This document shows, one piece after another, positions 16,922 to 28,176 of a stretch of 64,000 nt of DNA (position 1 is its first letter; every line of letters begins with the position of its first letter). Source of the stretch: Yersinia bercovieri ATCC 43970 (GTDB taxonomy: Bacteria > Pseudomonadota > Gammaproteobacteria > Enterobacterales > Enterobacteriaceae); contig NZ_CP054044.1 of the NCBI RefSeq assembly GCF_013282745.1, positions 124,001 to 188,000 on the forward strand, in the 5' to 3' direction. The notes beneath the pieces are model-generated. The model saw only the letters and a program-made list of their open reading frames with translations, made no database searches and was not told the DNA's origin. The translations under genes and the position numbers were made by a program.

Positions 16922-18499
16922 CTATTCCCACTCAATGGTTGCTGGTGGTTTACCACTGATATCGTAAACCACGCGCGAGATACCATTCACTTCATTAATG
17001 ATACGATTTGAGACGCGCCCCAGGAACTCATATGGCAGATGCGCCCAGTGTGCGGTCATGAAGTCGATGGTTTCAACCGCACGCAGTGAAACAACCCAAT
17101 CATATTTGCGACCATCGCCCATCACGCCAACCGAACGAACAGGCAGGAACACGGTAAAGGCCTGGCTGACTTTATTGTAGAGATCCGCTTTGTGTAGCTC
17201 TTCGATAAAGATAGCATCGGCGCGGCGCAGTAAATCGCAATACTCTTTTTTCACTTCGCCAAGCACGCGGACACCTAAACCAGGGCCAGGGAATGGATGG
17301 CGGTATAGCATGTCGTACGGCAGGCCCAACTCCAGACCAATTTTGCGCACTTCATCTTTAAACAGCTCTTTCAGTGGCTCTACCAACCCAAGTTTCATCT
17401 CTTTCGGCAAGCCGCCCACATTGTGGTGAGATTTAATCACATGCGCTTTGCCGGTAGCAGATGCAGCAGATTCAATCACATCTGGATAGATAGTCCCCTG
17501 CGCCAACCACTTAACTTGCTCTTGTTTGCAGGCTTCTTCGTCGAAAAGCTCAACAAATACGCGACCAATGATTTTACGTTTGGCTTCTGGTTCGTCCACT
17601 CCCGCCAGTGCCGAGAGGAAACGATCTTCTGCGGCCACATGGACAATATTCAGGCCGAATTTATCGCCGAACATCTCCAGCACCTGATCCGCTTCGTTCA
17701 AACGCAACAGGCCGTTATCAACAAACACACAGGTCAGGCGTTTGCCAATGGCACGATGCAATAGCATTGCGGTCACTGATGAGTCAACACCGCCGGACAG
17801 GCCGAGGATCACGTGGTCCTCACCGATTTGCTCACGCAGGCGGACAATGGCGTCTTCGATGATAGTAGCAGGTGTCCATAGCGCTTCGCAGGCGCAGATG
17901 TCCAGAACAAAGCGCTCCAGCAGACGTTGGCCTTGCTTGGTGTGGGTCACTTCTGGGTGGAACTGCACGCCATAAAAACGTTTTTCTTCATTGGCCATAA
18001 TGGCAAATGGGCAGGTGTCGGTGCTGGCAACAGTGACAAAATCAGAGGGGATAGCGGTGACTTTATCGCCATGGCTCATCCACACATCCAGCACTGCTTC
18101 ACCGGCTGGATTGATGGCATCTTTGATATCACGGATCAGTGCGCTATCAGTTTTAATCTCAACCTGCGCGTAACCAAATTCGCGCTGATTTGAACCTTCA
18201 ACTTTGCCGCCCAGCTGCATTGCCATGGTCTGCATGCCGTAGCACACACCTAGCACAGGTACACCTGCGGTGAACACATAGTCAGGCGCACGTGGGCTGT
18301 CGTGTTCGGTGGTGCTTTCAGGGCCGCCGGAAAGAATGATACCGCTTGGATTAAATTCACGGATCTGGGCTTCAGTGACATCCCACGCCCATAATTCACA
18401 ATAGACACCAATCTCACGAACACGGCGCGCCACCAGTTGAGTGTATTGCGAGCCGAAATCAAGAATAAGGATGCGATGTTGATGGATATTTTTTGTCAT
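16922..18499 (-). CDS. guaA: GMP synthase (glutamine-hydrolysing) GuaA
   Basis: 525 residues, the same length as E. coli GuaA. The class I glutamine amidotransferase domain (about 1-205) has the nucleophile Cys in GVCYGMQ and the HPEVTH triad segment. The ATP-pyrophosphatase domain follows with the P-loop GLSGGVDSS, and the C-terminal dimerisation domain ends KPPATIEWE. It converts XMP to GMP. The longest open frame would start at 18565; ATG 18499 matches the family N-terminus ([16 protein letters not shown]). It is the second gene of guaBA, 139 bp after guaB. The integrase scar lies beyond its 3' end. Confidence 0.97.
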   Translation of the reverse strand: MTKNIHQHRILILDFGSQYTQLVARRVREIGVYCELWAWDVTEAQIREFNPSGIILSGGPESTTEHDSPRAPDYVFTAGVPVLGVCYGMQTMAMQLGGKVEGSNQREFGYAQVEIKTDSALIRDIKDAINPAGEAVLDVWMSHGDKVTAIPSDFVTVASTDTCPFAIMANEEKRFYGVQFHPEVTHTKQGQRLLERFVLDICACEALWTPATIIEDAIVRLREQIGEDHVILGLSGGVDSSVTAMLLHRAIGKRLTCVFVDNGLLRLNEADQVLEMFGDKFGLNIVHVAAEDRFLSALAGVDEPEAKRKIIGRVFVELFDEEACKQEQVKWLAQGTIYPDVIESAASATGKAHVIKSHHNVGGLPKEMKLGLVEPLKELFKDEVRKIGLELGLPYDMLYRHPFPGPGLGVRVLGEVKKEYCDLLRRADAIFIEELHKADLYNKVSQAFTVFLPVRSVGVMGDGRKYDWVVSLRAVETIDFMTAHWAHLPYEFLGRVSNRIINEVNGISRVVYDISGKPPATIEWE

Positions 18500-18638
18500 G
18501 TGCGGAAAATTCCAAGGGTTTTTAATAAAAGAAATAATTGAAAGCATTCCATCGGCAGGACTCAAGAAAGGAGTTAACGCCCGCTGCAGAGCATGTGCAG
18601 CGGACGATCACCCAATTCGCCAGTTTCAGCCCGAGGAG

Positions 18639-20102
18639 TTAGCCCATGCGGTAGTTTGGTGACTCTTTAGTGATAGTCACATCATGCACATGGCTCTCTT
18701 GAATACCGGCACCACTGATACGAACAAACTCAGCTTTGGTGCGTAATTCATTGATGGTGCCACAACCGGTCAGCCCCATACATGAACGCAGGCCCCCCAT
18801 TTGTTGATGCACAATCTCTTTCAGCAGACCTTTGTACGCCACGCGCCCTTCAATGCCTTCCGGAACTAATTTATCGGCCGCATTGTCGGTCTGGAAGTAG
18901 CGGTCTGAGGAGCCTTTGGACATCGCGCCCAGTGAACCCATCCCGCGGTAAGATTTGAATGAGCGGCCTTGGTACAGCTCGATTTCACCCGGAGACTCCT
19001 CAGTACCGGCCAACATGGAACCGACCATGACGCAAGAAGCGCCCGCCGCGATGGCTTTGGCGATATCACCGGAGAAACGAATCCCCCCATCGGCGATAAC
19101 CGGAATACCGGTGCCTTCCAGCGCTTCGACCGCATCTGCAATCGCCGTAATCTGTGGCACGCCGACGCCTGTAACAATGCGGGTAGTACAGATTGAACCA
19201 GGGCCGATACCCACTTTAACCGCACTCACCCCTGCATCCGCCAGCGCTTTTGCGCCCGAGCCAGTCGCGACGTTACCGCCCACGATTTGCAGGTTTGGAT
19301 ATTTAGCACGGGTTTCGCGGATACGTTGCAGCACACCTTCGGAGTGACCGTGGGAGGAGTCGATCAGTAGAACATCAACGCCAGCAGCAACCAGCGCGTC
19401 GATACGCGCTTCGTTACCTGCTCCGGCACCGACAGCAGCACCAACCCGCAGACGACCGTGTTCGTCTTTACAGGCGTTTGGCTTGCGTTCTGCTTTTTGG
19501 AAATCTTTCACGGTGATCATGCCGCGCAAGTGGAAGCTGTCATCAACAACCAACACTTTCTCGACGCGTTTTTCATGCATTTTTTGCAGCACAACTTCGC
19601 GCGCCTCGCCCTCCTTGACGGTAACCAGACGATCTTTCGGTGTCATCACCGCCGTCACTGGTTGCTCCAGGTCGGTAACGAAGCGAACATCACGGCCAGT
19701 GATGATCCCAACCAGCTCATAATCTTCGGTCACCACCGGATAGCCGGCGAAACCATTACGGGCGGTCAGCTCTTTAACCTGGCGAAGAGTGGTGGTTGGT
19801 GTAACAGTCTGTGGCTCAGTGACAACGCCACTTTCATGCTTTTTCACCCGGCTAACTTCTTCAGCCTGGCGCTCAATGGACATATTTTTGTGGATGAAAC
19901 CTAAACCGCCCTCTTGCGCCAGCGCAATGGCCAGACGAGCTTCGGTAACAGTATCCATCGCTGCGGAGAGCATAGGGATATTTAGGCGGATAGTTGCGGT
20001 CAGTTGAGTGCCAAGTTCCGCCGTATTAGGCAGCACTGTGGAGTGGGCTGGAACCAGGAGAACGTCGTCAAATGTTAGTGCTTCTTTCTTGATACGTAGC
20101 AT
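18639..20102 (-). CDS. guaB: IMP dehydrogenase GuaB
   Basis: 487-residue TIM-barrel enzyme oxidising IMP to XMP, the first committed step to GMP. Two CBS motifs are inserted at about 90-205 ([24 protein letters not shown] in sequence). The catalytic cysteine is in GPGSICTTR, with the flap residues [20 protein letters not shown] 20102 is chosen over TTG 20108; GGTGAGATA lies upstream. It is divergent from xseA, and a PurR-like box lies in the gap. Confidence 0.97.
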   Translation of the reverse strand: MLRIKKEALTFDDVLLVPAHSTVLPNTAELGTQLTATIRLNIPMLSAAMDTVTEARLAIALAQEGGLGFIHKNMSIERQAEEVSRVKKHESGVVTEPQTVTPTTTLRQVKELTARNGFAGYPVVTEDYELVGIITGRDVRFVTDLEQPVTAVMTPKDRLVTVKEGEAREVVLQKMHEKRVEKVLVVDDSFHLRGMITVKDFQKAERKPNACKDEHGRLRVGAAVGAGAGNEARIDALVAAGVDVLLIDSSHGHSEGVLQRIRETRAKYPNLQIVGGNVATGSGAKALADAGVSAVKVGIGPGSICTTRIVTGVGVPQITAIADAVEALEGTGIPVIADGGIRFSGDIAKAIAAGASCVMVGSMLAGTEESPGEIELYQGRSFKSYRGMGSLGAMSKGSSDRYFQTDNAADKLVPEGIEGRVAYKGLLKEIVHQQMGGLRSCMGLTGCGTINELRTKAEFVRISGAGIQESHVHDVTITKESPNYRMG

Positions 20103-20162
20103 GGGCAATATCTCACCAAGGTGAATGTGAAAAGATAAAATATTGCCGTGGCATTCTACAGA

Positions 20163-20178
20163 GCGTAACCGTTTGCCT
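20163..20178 (-). promoter_or_regulatory. PurR-like operator before guaB
   Basis: GCGTAACCGTTTGCCT agrees with the PurR consensus ACGCAAACGTTTGCGT in 12 of 16 positions. It is 61 bp before the guaB start. PurR represses guaBA in E. coli, which supports the call. Confidence 0.5.
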
Positions 20179-20270
20179 CCAGTACTTTCTCATAATATTT
20201 CTTGCCAACAGGTGTGAGGCAGGTAATATCGATCAATTAAGTGCTTGTTTTAAAATTTGATCCAGGTCAC

Positions 20271-21650
20271 ATGCCACTATCTTCTGCATCAACAATTTTT
20301 ACGGTCAGCCGCCTTAATCAGACGGTGCGACAGCTGCTGGAAATGGAAATGGGCCAGATTTGGCTCACTGCCGAGATCTCCAACTTCTCTCAGCCGTCGT
20401 CCGGTCACTGGTATTTCACCCTGAAAGACGATCGGGCGCAGGTGCGTTGCGCGATGTTCCGCAACACCAATCGCCGCACCACTTTCCGTCCGCAAAATGG
20501 CCAACAAGTGTTGGTCAGGGCATCGATTACGCTGTATGAACCCCGTGGTGATTATCAATTAATCGCCGAGAGCATGCAGCCTGCCGGTGACGGATTGTTG
20601 CAACAACAATTCGAGCAGCTCAAGCAGAAATTGGCCGCAGAGGGGCTTTTTGACCAAACTAACAAGCAATCTCTGCCCAGCCCGGCTAAACAGGTCGGGG
20701 TGATTACCTCCGCCAGCGGCGCGGCTCTGCACGACATTTTGCAAGTTTTACAGCGCCGTGATCCCTCACTGCCGGTCATTATTTACCCGACAGCGGTGCA
20801 AGGTGCCGATGCACCATTGCAGATAGTCCGCGCCATTCAGCTCGCTAACTTACGCGCTGAATGTGATGTATTGATTGTCGGGCGTGGTGGCGGCTCGCTG
20901 GAGGATCTGTGGAGTTTCAATGACGAGCGGGTTGCCCGCGCCATCTTTAACAGCCGCATTCCGATTGTCAGTGCTGTCGGTCATGAAACCGATGTCACTA
21001 TTGCTGATTTTGTTGCCGATTTACGCGCCCCTACCCCTTCCGCTGCCGCAGAGTTAGTCAGCCGTAACCAGATTGAATTGGTTCGGCAAATACAGGGGCA
21101 GCAGCAACGGATGGAGATGGCGATGGATTACTATCTGGCGCAACGTGGGCAGCAGTTCAGCCGCCTCGAACACCGGTTGCAGCAACAACATCCCCATTTA
21201 CGACTGGCACGTCAGCAGACACTGCTGTTGAAGCTGCAACGACGCCTGGCAGAGAGTGCGCAGAACCAGATTCGCTTATTGGGTCGGCGCAGCGAAAAGC
21301 TCCAGCAGCGCTTGGTTCAAGCGCAGCCGCAGGGGCAGATCCACCGCTACCACCAACGGGTACAGCAGCAAGAGTACCGTTTGCGTCAAGCACTGGAGCG
21401 CCAGCTCAATGGCTATCGTCAGCGCTTTGGCATCGCCTGCTCACAGTTGGAAACCGTCAGCCCATTAGCGACATTAGCCCGCGGCTACAGCGTCACTCAG
21501 ACCCCTGCGGGCGCACTGCTCAAGAGCACCAGGCAAGTGCAAGCAGGTGATAAATTAACCACTCGGCTGCAAGATGGTTGGGTGGAGAGTAAGATTACCC
21601 AGATCAATGTGGCGAAGAAGCCGCGCCAGCGCAAAGCAGCAAAAGAGTAG
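20271..21650 (+). CDS. xseA: Exodeoxyribonuclease VII large subunit XseA
   Basis: 459-residue large subunit of exonuclease VII (E. coli 456). The N-terminal OB-fold (about 10-100, with [19 protein letters not shown] in sequence) is followed by the catalytic domain containing [16 protein letters not shown] and [26 protein letters not shown] long helical, Gln/Arg-rich region (about 280-400) is where small XseB subunits bind, and a basic C-terminus closes the protein. An upstream ATG-like start at 20241 would add ten residues; ATG 20271 agrees with the family. The enzyme degrades single-stranded DNA to oligonucleotides. Confidence 0.96.
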   Translation: MPLSSASTIFTVSRLNQTVRQLLEMEMGQIWLTAEISNFSQPSSGHWYFTLKDDRAQVRCAMFRNTNRRTTFRPQNGQQVLVRASITLYEPRGDYQLIAESMQPAGDGLLQQQFEQLKQKLAAEGLFDQTNKQSLPSPAKQVGVITSASGAALHDILQVLQRRDPSLPVIIYPTAVQGADAPLQIVRAIQLANLRAECDVLIVGRGGGSLEDLWSFNDERVARAIFNSRIPIVSAVGHETDVTIADFVADLRAPTPSAAAELVSRNQIELVRQIQGQQQRMEMAMDYYLAQRGQQFSRLEHRLQQQHPHLRLARQQTLLLKLQRRLAESAQNQIRLLGRRSEKLQQRLVQAQPQGQIHRYHQRVQQQEYRLRQALERQLNGYRQRFGIACSQLETVSPLATLARGYSVTQTPAGALLKSTRQVQAGDKLTTRLQDGWVESKITQINVAKKPRQRKAAKE

Positions 21651-21679
21651 CGGATCCGTTTCAGCCCCTCGTGGCGCTA

Positions 21680-21907
21680 TCAGAGTGTCGGCAGGTAACT
21701 AAAGCGCACACGGCTTTTCGAAATCAACCCGTGACCCTGCTGGCAAAAATAGTCGACTGCGCCACAGGCTTTAAGCACTTGCAGCGGTTTGCCGCAATCA
21801 GGGCAATCAGCCTGCTGCTGGTAGCTGCCATGGCAGTTAGCGCAATGATAGTGACCACTGACTTCTGTCATCACTTTTTGGCAAATCGGACATAACGCAT
21901 CCATCAT
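21680..21907 (-). CDS. yfgJ: Zinc-ribbon protein YfgJ
   Basis: Small protein of about 75 residues with two zinc-ribbon knuckles, CPICQ...CANCHG and CPDCG, then the family ending LKACGAVDYFCQQGHGLISK seen in E. coli YfgJ (71 residues). Function is unknown. Two adjacent ATG codons (21907 and 21904) follow AGGAGAGAA; either may be used. It lies 26 bp after the AEC transporter gene on the same strand and is convergent with xseA. Confidence 0.85.
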   Translation of the reverse strand: MMDALCPICQKVMTEVSGHYHCANCHGSYQQQADCPDCGKPLQVLKACGAVDYFCQQGHGLISKSRVRFSYLPTL

Positions 21908-21933
21908 TTCTCTCCTGTTTTGCGGTTCAACAC

Positions 21934-22890
21934 TCAAATTACGCCCAGCGAACGTAAGAGATAGATCCCAAGTGCGGTGGTGAAGAATGAACCGACCGTG
22001 GTGAGCGCAATAATATTCGCCGCCAAAGTGGCATTGCCCCCCATCGCACGGGTCATCACATAGCTACCTGCGGCGGTTGGCGTGGCGGAAAAGAGGAAGA
22101 TAATTCCTAGCGTCGCGCCACGGAATCCCATCAGCAAACCGCCGAGGGTCATCAGCATAGGCACCACGAATAGTTTGGCCACCGAAGATAACGCTGCCAC
22201 ATTAGACGAACGGAACATCGCCTGCCAATCGAGACTCGCCCCGGTGCACAACAGCGCCAATGGAAGTGCTAAGCCAGAGATATAGCTACCGGTCTGGGCA
22301 ATCACCGTAGGAATAGGCAAATGGGTTTGAGCATAGGCTAAACCACATAGCAAACCGATAATCAGGGGGTTAGTCACAATGCTGCGTAACAAGGCCATTT
22401 TGCTGATTTTCCCGCCCTGCCCGGCTTGCAAGCTGCGGGTGAGTGTAATCACCGACAGCATATTAAATAGTATCACCGTTACCGTTAGGTACATCGACCC
22501 CAACGCAACCCCCTCTGCGCCATAAGCGGTCATGGCGAAAGCCAAACCGACAATTGCCGTATTAGCCCTAAATCCACCCTGCACGAAGACACCGCGCTCT
22601 TTCGGGTCTTTGACCAGCCATTTGGCGGAGAACTCAAGTAACAAGAAGGTGAACAACGTCCCAACAGCACCATAGATAACCAGTGGTAGGTTATCCATCA
22701 GGCTAACATTATTGGTGGCGACACTGAAAAACAGCAAGCAAGGGAGGGCGAGATTGAAGACCACGCGGGTCGCACCATCGCAGAAGCGGTCATCCATCAA
22801 ACCACCACGCCGTAACAGCACACCGAGCAACATCATCAATAAGTTAGGTACAGTAACACCGAATGCGAAACTCCAGGTTTCCCATGACAT
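21934..22890 (-). CDS. AEC-family (auxin efflux carrier-like) transporter
   Basis: 318-residue integral membrane protein with about ten hydrophobic segments. The half-helix pattern of the AEC family is seen: VVFNLALPCLLFFSVA near the N-terminus, and KLFVVPMLMTLGG and SATPTAAGSYVMTRAMGGNATLAA in the second half. Bacterial relatives export or import small carboxylates such as malate, but the substrate here cannot be inferred. It lies between yfgJ and der, where E. coli has no such gene, and is probably co-transcribed with yfgJ. Confidence 0.85.
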   Translation of the reverse strand: MSWETWSFAFGVTVPNLLMMLLGVLLRRGGLMDDRFCDGATRVVFNLALPCLLFFSVATNNVSLMDNLPLVIYGAVGTLFTFLLLEFSAKWLVKDPKERGVFVQGGFRANTAIVGLAFAMTAYGAEGVALGSMYLTVTVILFNMLSVITLTRSLQAGQGGKISKMALLRSIVTNPLIIGLLCGLAYAQTHLPIPTVIAQTGSYISGLALPLALLCTGASLDWQAMFRSSNVAALSSVAKLFVVPMLMTLGGLLMGFRGATLGIIFLFSATPTAAGSYVMTRAMGGNATLAANIIALTTVGSFFTTALGIYLLRSLGVI

Positions 22891-22978
22891 GGCGGGTATT
22901 CAACTCCTTTTGTCTACCGGTAAGCGGCCCAGGCCGAAAGTTGCCAAAATGGCATCTTAAATACTGTACGCTAAAAAG

Positions 22979-23008
22979 GCAAAAAGCGCGGAATGCCCGC
23001 GCTTTGCT
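22979..23008 (-). terminator. Terminator after der
   Basis: On the minus strand, AAAGCGCGG and CCGCGCTTT form a perfect nine-base stem around GCATT, followed by TTGCC. It begins 5 bp after the der stop codon and separates der from the AEC transporter gene. Confidence 0.75.
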
Positions 23009-23012
23009 GTGG

Positions 23013-24497
23013 TTACTTACTTTTTTTCAGGTGCGAGACCAAACGCTTACGTTTACGCATCTGATTCGGTGTCAAGGTATTGCGTTTACCCGCAAACGGG
23101 TTTTCACCCTCTTTGAACTGAATGCGAATTGGCGTACCCATTACTTTCAGTGAACGGCGGAAGTAATTCATCAGATAGCGTTTGTAAGAGTCTGACAGAT
23201 CCGTCACCTGATTGCCGTGGATAACCACAATCGGCGGGTTATAACCGCCAGCATGGGCATACTTCAGCTTAACACGACGGCCGCGAACCAACGGAGGTTG
23301 ATGATCTTCCTCTGCCATTTGCATAATGCGGGTCAGTAATGAGGTGCCTACTCGCTTGGTAGAGCAGTCATAAGCTTCCTGTATGGATTCAAATAGGTTG
23401 CCCACGCCACTGCCGTGCAAAGCAGAAATAAAGTGAATACGAGCAAAGTCAACAAAGCCAAGACGCAGGTCTAGCATATCTTTAACCTGCGCACGGGCCT
23501 CTTCTGTCATGCCATCCCATTTATTGACGGCAATAACAAGTGATCGCCCACTATTTAGAATAAAGCCTAACAGCGACAGATCCTGATCCGAAATACCATC
23601 ACGGGCATCAATAACCAACAGTACAACGTTGGAGTCTTCAATGGCCTGCAAGGTTTTAATAACTGAGAATTTCTCAACAGTTTCAGTCACTTTGCCGCGT
23701 TTACGCACACCAGCGGTGTCGATCAGAACATATTCACGCTCGTCACGGGTCATCGGGATGTAAATACTGTCACGGGTGGTGCCCGGCAGGTCATACACCA
23801 CCACACGATCTTCACCGAGGATGCGGTTAGTTAGTGTGGACTTACCTACGTTAGGACGCCCAACAATAGCCAACTTGATTGGCAGAGTCCGCGGATCGAA
23901 ATCATCCTCTTCATCTTCCGGAATTTCGTCGTCACCAGCTTCCTGCGCCGCCCAATAGGCCGCATTGGCCTCTTCATCGGTCAGCTCAACTTCAGGCTCT
24001 TCGGCGTCAATGTAAGGCGCCATAACATCTTCAATCAGTTGGGTAACACCACGGCCATGGGAAGCCGCAATGGCATGTACTTCACCCAAGCCTAATGAAT
24101 AGAAGTCGGCTGTTGCAGTATCCGGGTCAATACCATCAGTTTTGTTAGCAACTAAAAAGGTGGCTTTCTCACGGCTACGCAGATGTTGGGCAATGCCCTG
24201 ATCCGCAGGCATCAGCCCGGCGCGCGCATCAACCATAAATAGGACAATATCTGCCTCTTCAATCGCCAGTAACGATTGACCAGCCATCTTGGTTTCTACG
24301 CCATCTTCTGTGCCATCAATACCTCCGGTATCGATAACAATAAACTCATGACCCTCGACCTCGGCACGACCATATTTACGGTCACGCGTTAGCCCGGGAA
24401 AGTCCGCAACTAACGCATCACGGGTGTGCGTTAAGCGGTTAAATAGAGTGGATTTACCCACATTCGGGCGCCCGACCAGCGCGATGACAGGTATCAT
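23013..24497 (-). CDS. der: Ribosome biogenesis GTPase Der (EngA)
   Basis: 494-residue protein with two tandem GTPase domains, each opening with GRPNVGKST (about residues 9 and 212). DTGG and DTAG are the two G3 motifs, and NKTD and NKWD the G4 motifs. An acidic linker rich in Glu/Asp (about 165-200) separates the domains, and a C-terminal KH-like domain ends with a Lys/Arg-rich tail. It is essential for 50S subunit assembly. The upstream gap holds ERIC elements, separating it from bamB, which it follows in E. coli. Confidence 0.97.
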   Translation of the reverse strand: MIPVIALVGRPNVGKSTLFNRLTHTRDALVADFPGLTRDRKYGRAEVEGHEFIVIDTGGIDGTEDGVETKMAGQSLLAIEEADIVLFMVDARAGLMPADQGIAQHLRSREKATFLVANKTDGIDPDTATADFYSLGLGEVHAIAASHGRGVTQLIEDVMAPYIDAEEPEVELTDEEANAAYWAAQEAGDDEIPEDEEDDFDPRTLPIKLAIVGRPNVGKSTLTNRILGEDRVVVYDLPGTTRDSIYIPMTRDEREYVLIDTAGVRKRGKVTETVEKFSVIKTLQAIEDSNVVLLVIDARDGISDQDLSLLGFILNSGRSLVIAVNKWDGMTEEARAQVKDMLDLRLGFVDFARIHFISALHGSGVGNLFESIQEAYDCSTKRVGTSLLTRIMQMAEEDHQPPLVRGRRVKLKYAHAGGYNPPIVVIHGNQVTDLSDSYKRYLMNYFRRSLKVMGTPIRIQFKEGENPFAGKRNTLTPNQMRKRKRLVSHLKKSK

Positions 24498-24607
24498 TGT
24501 TGAAGCCTCATTACTTAATTTTCAAAGCGTTACAGCGCTGTACCGAACTTTCAACAGCGCAGTTTTTAGAAGACAAACGGCCCCTGAACATCAGGAGCCG
24601 CTTTAAA

Positions 24608-24789
24608 TCCTTCGTCCTTGAAGTTGCAGCGGTGTTAGCGGCATTCACTCACCCGAATCACTGACCGGTGTCAGTTCATCGGGATTCATTCATTTGCAGC
24701 CTTGCTGTAACTCCAATGACCTTGGATGATACCCTTCGTCCTTGAAGTTGCAGCGGTATTACTTGCTGCAACGCCAATGACTTGGGTAT
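24608..24789. repeat. Two ERIC elements between der and bamB
   Basis: A full ERIC in reverse orientation spans about 24608-24727 (TTCGTCCTTGAAGTTGCAG, then the core ACCCGAATCACTGACC / TTCATCGGGATTC, then CTCCAATGACCTTGG). A shortened copy follows directly at 24729-24789, bounded by ATACCC and GGGTAT and lacking the core. Both keep the same direction. The 320-bp gap has no other recognised feature. Confidence 0.85.
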
Positions 24790-24818
24790 TGACCTGTTAA
24801 ACAGGCACTGAATCAAAA

Positions 24819-26000
24819 TTAACGGGTAAAGGCGTAAACCGTGCCGCCTCTGGCCTGAACCAACAGTTTATCGCTGGCAACCACTGGCGCACTTAAGAAG
24901 CCAGAGCTATCCACGCTCTGTTGAGCGACGAAACGACCATCATCAGTATTCACCCAGTGCAGATAACCTTCGGCATCACCGACAACCAGATAGCCATTAT
25001 ACATCACTGGAGCGGTCAAGTTACGATGTAATAAATCGCTTTGACTCCAAAGAGTTATACCGCCATCAGTTTTCAGCGCGACAATGCGGTCATTCTGATC
25101 GACCAGATAGATGCGGCCACCGTCGACAATAATGTCGTTCACTGCACCCATCTCACGCTTCCACAGAATCTGGCCGGAACGCAGATCCAGTGCCGTCAGG
25201 TTACCGTTGTATGCCAGTGCATAAACCACACCATCAACCACCACTGGCGTCGTATCGACATCATTCAGACGGTCAATTTCAGTGGTGCCGGTCACTTGAG
25301 AAATACGCTGCTGCCAGATTAACTGACCCTGTTCCATCATCACCGCACTGACGCGGCCATTATCGCCACCAACAATTGCAGCACCGAATGCCACAGCTGG
25401 CGCAGATTCGCCACGCAGGGACAAAGCTGGTGTATCCAGATTGAGTGTCCATTTAATCGCGCCGTCAGATTCATTCAGCGCTTGCAGCATACCATTTGAG
25501 GTGTGGATCAGAACCACACCATCACTGGCCACAGGGCGAGATAGTGCTTCACCCGCCACCACGGTCTGCCATGCAATCTGACCATCGTCAGAGTTCAGGG
25601 CATACACCACTGCTTTCTCGCTACCGACATACACATGTGCACCTGAAGCCGTTACGCCACCCGATAACATTGCAGAGCGGTTGCTGGAAAGGAAGTTAGT
25701 TTTCTCAGACAGATCGGTTTGCCAAATTTGCTTGCCAGTGTCTGCATCCATGGCTTTCACCAGACCTTTACGGTCTGCGGCGAAGACAGATGTCCCCTGC
25801 CAGGCTGGACGTAAATGAGAGTAATAATCACCAACACCACCACCAACAGAGGTGCTCCACACCTTAGTTGGCGTGAATTGGTTCTCAACTTTTGGCAGTG
25901 GTGACATGGTAACCACATCTTCTTCACTGTTAAACAGTGAACAACCGCTCAATAGGGCAACAGATACCAGTCCTACTAAGAGTGTTTTACGCAATTGCAT
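24819..26000 (-). CDS. bamB: Outer membrane assembly lipoprotein BamB (YfgL)
   Basis: 393-residue lipoprotein of the BAM complex. The signal peptide ends in the lipobox LLSGC with the lipidated Cys at 20. The rest is an eight-bladed beta-propeller whose PQQ-like blades show as repeats such as VYALNSDDGQIAWQT, LTALDLRSGQILWKRE and IVALKTDGGITLWSQS. It assists BamA in inserting outer-membrane beta-barrels, which include the autotransporter at 43.9 kb. It is co-oriented with yfgM (11 bp gap) and hisS. Confidence 0.97.
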   Translation of the reverse strand: MQLRKTLLVGLVSVALLSGCSLFNSEEDVVTMSPLPKVENQFTPTKVWSTSVGGGVGDYYSHLRPAWQGTSVFAADRKGLVKAMDADTGKQIWQTDLSEKTNFLSSNRSAMLSGGVTASGAHVYVGSEKAVVYALNSDDGQIAWQTVVAGEALSRPVASDGVVLIHTSNGMLQALNESDGAIKWTLNLDTPALSLRGESAPAVAFGAAIVGGDNGRVSAVMMEQGQLIWQQRISQVTGTTEIDRLNDVDTTPVVVDGVVYALAYNGNLTALDLRSGQILWKREMGAVNDIIVDGGRIYLVDQNDRIVALKTDGGITLWSQSDLLHRNLTAPVMYNGYLVVGDAEGYLHWVNTDDGRFVAQQSVDSSGFLSAPVVASDKLLVQARGGTVYAFTR

Positions 26001-26011
26001 GGGAATACCCC

Positions 26012-26632
26012 TTAGCTGGACAAATTATTCAATTTCATGCGCAGCAGAGCTTGCAGCGCCTGAGAAGCATTGGATTCGACGCCTTTACTGTAAGCGGCAC
26101 GCGCACCTGAGATGTCACCTTTGCTTAATAACGCATCACCACGGACATCTTGCGCCATCGCTGTCCAGCCATCACCTTGCACTGCATCCAGTGTTTTCAA
26201 TGCTTCGTCTGGTTTTTTCAATTGCAGTTGCAAACGAGCGAGACGCAGATTAATCAGTGACAGCAGGTTTTCATCTTTTGTCTGGCCCAGCGCTTGAGTC
26301 AGCTGCTGTGCTGCTTTATCAAACTCGTTTTGCTCAACGAAATGATGCGCCAGCTCTAACCCGGCAAGTACGCCATAGTTATTTTTATTGCCCTGAACAA
26401 ATTTTTCAGCAAGCGCAACACCATCAGCACTGTTAGCTGACAAAGCATCACTAGCTTGCTGATAGGCAGTGGAGGCCTCCGTCATGGCACTATTCTGATG
26501 ACTCTGCCAGTAACGCCAACCCACTAATGCAGCAATCCCGAGCACCACACCCACGGCCAGCGCTTTACCATTCTCGCTAAAGAAGCGGCGCACTGCATCA
26601 ACCTGGTCATTATCAGTGGTATAGACTTCCAC
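26012..26632 (-). CDS. yfgM: SecYEG-associated protein YfgM
   Basis: 206-residue membrane-anchored protein: a short cytoplasmic N-terminus, one transmembrane helix (about 24-40, ALAVGVVLGIAALVGW), and a periplasmic TPR-like helical domain. In E. coli YfgM joins PpiD at the SecYEG translocon and helps periplasmic chaperoning. It lies between hisS (13 bp) and bamB (11 bp), so the three probably form one transcription unit, as in E. coli. Confidence 0.93.
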   Translation of the reverse strand: MEVYTTDNDQVDAVRRFFSENGKALAVGVVLGIAALVGWRYWQSHQNSAMTEASTAYQQASDALSANSADGVALAEKFVQGNKNNYGVLAGLELAHHFVEQNEFDKAAQQLTQALGQTKDENLLSLINLRLARLQLQLKKPDEALKTLDAVQGDGWTAMAQDVRGDALLSKGDISGARAAYSKGVESNASQALQALLRMKLNNLSS

Positions 26633-26645
26633 GGTGTCTCTCTCC

Positions 26646-27920
26646 TTAACCCAACATCAAAGCCAGACGCGCAGCAACATCCGCTTGCGCCAGCGTTTCT
26701 TGTTCACCATTTCGCAAATCTTTGACGACCACTTGATCTGCAGCCACTTCGCTTTCGCCAAGCATTAATGCCACACTAGCCCCCCACTTATCAGCGCGGG
26801 TAAATTGCTTTTTGACATTGCCACCGCCGTAATTGGTCATTAATTTCAGTGTTGGCATGGCATCACGCAAGCTTTCGGCGAGTAGCATCGCGGCGCTTTG
26901 CGTATTTTGACCTGACGAGATGACATAAACGTCAACGGTCGCCGGTACCTGGAAATCAGCATTGACTGCCTGCACCAATAGGACCAGACGCTCCAGCCCC
27001 ATCGCGAAACCAACAGCCGGCGTTGCACGACCACCTAATTGCTCGACCAAGCCGTCATAACGCCCACCGGCACAAACGGTGCCTTGTGCGCCTAAACTGT
27101 TGGTCACCCACTCAAATACCGTGCGGTTGTAATAATCCAGGCCACGAACTAAACGCTCATTAACGGTATATGGGATGCTGGCTTGGTCCAAAAGTTCACA
27201 CAGACCTGCAAAATGTTGTTTTGACTCTTCATCCAGGTAATCAGATAGCTTAGGTGCATCATTAAGCAACTGTTGAACATCGGGATTTTTGGAGTCCAGT
27301 ACCCGTAACGGGTTGCTATACATGCGGCGCTTACAATCTTCGTCCAGCACCTCAACATGCTGTTCCAGGAACGTCACCAGTGCTTCACGGTAATCAGCGC
27401 GAGCATCCAATGACCCAATGGAGTTCAACTCAAGCTGCACGTGCTCTGAGATCCCCAAAGCACGCCACCAACGGGCAGTTAGCAGAATCAATTCGGCGTC
27501 AATATCTGGCCCTTGCAGGCCGAAAACTTCGGCACCCAACTGGTGGAACTGACGATAGCGGCCTTTCTGGGGGCGCTCATAGCGGAACATCGGGCCGATG
27601 TACCACAGACGCTGCTCCTGATTGTACAGCAGACCATGTTCAATACCGGCACGTACGCACCCTGCGGTGCCTTCCGGGCGCAGTGTCAGACTTTCGCCAT
27701 TGCGATCGTCAAAGGTATACATCTCTTTTTCAACCACGTCGGTGACTTCACCAATAGCGCGTTTGAATAACGGGGTCTGCTCTACAATCGGCATACGAAT
27801 TTCGCTGTAGCCGTAGCCTGCAAGCACTTGCTTCAAGATGCTTTCAATACGCTGCCATATCGCCGTGTCGGCCGGCAGGTAGTCGTTCATACCACGGATG
27901 GCTTGAATGTTCTTTGCCAC
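26646..27920 (-). CDS. hisS: Histidyl-tRNA synthetase HisS
   Basis: 424-residue class II synthetase (E. coli 424). Motif 2 is seen in [19 protein letters not shown], the HisA block in [15 protein letters not shown], and motif 3 in [11 protein letters not shown]; the anticodon-binding domain occupies the last hundred residues. GTG 27920 is chosen as start because the family begins [16 protein letters not shown] at that point and GAGAAC precedes it. An ATG nine codons upstream has no ribosome-binding site. Confidence 0.96.
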   Translation of the reverse strand: MAKNIQAIRGMNDYLPADTAIWQRIESILKQVLAGYGYSEIRMPIVEQTPLFKRAIGEVTDVVEKEMYTFDDRNGESLTLRPEGTAGCVRAGIEHGLLYNQEQRLWYIGPMFRYERPQKGRYRQFHQLGAEVFGLQGPDIDAELILLTARWWRALGISEHVQLELNSIGSLDARADYREALVTFLEQHVEVLDEDCKRRMYSNPLRVLDSKNPDVQQLLNDAPKLSDYLDEESKQHFAGLCELLDQASIPYTVNERLVRGLDYYNRTVFEWVTNSLGAQGTVCAGGRYDGLVEQLGGRATPAVGFAMGLERLVLLVQAVNADFQVPATVDVYVISSGQNTQSAAMLLAESLRDAMPTLKLMTNYGGGNVKKQFTRADKWGASVALMLGESEVAADQVVVKDLRNGEQETLAQADVAARLALMLG

Positions 27921-28176
27921 ATCTGTTCTCTGTAGTTTTATCCCCATCTAACGGGAAGTAGCAACGCTATCAGCAGCCACTCCCGCGAGCTTGGGCATAG
28001 TGCAAAAAATAAAGTCGATTATAGAGGTTTGCCATCCACTTATTCAATGGCGGCAATTTGTTACCTCTACAAGCGCAATATGCAATATAAAGTGGGCGCT
28101 ATCCACTTTTCATGTTGGTTGGCATGCATACTGGCTAATAACACACTACCAGCAGCACCTATCTGCACCCAACGAC
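27921..28176 (-). other. hisS-ispG intergenic region (256 bp)
   Basis: No gene, repeat or clear terminator was recognised. In E. coli the small RNA SroE maps between ispG and hisS; its sequence could not be identified here with confidence. Several short inverted repeats (for example around TTGGTTGGCATGCATAC) are too weak to call. Confidence 0.3.

Noticed and set aside
27921..28176. SroE small RNA between hisS and ispG
   Set aside because: The location fits E. coli, but no sequence or structure could be matched with confidence.
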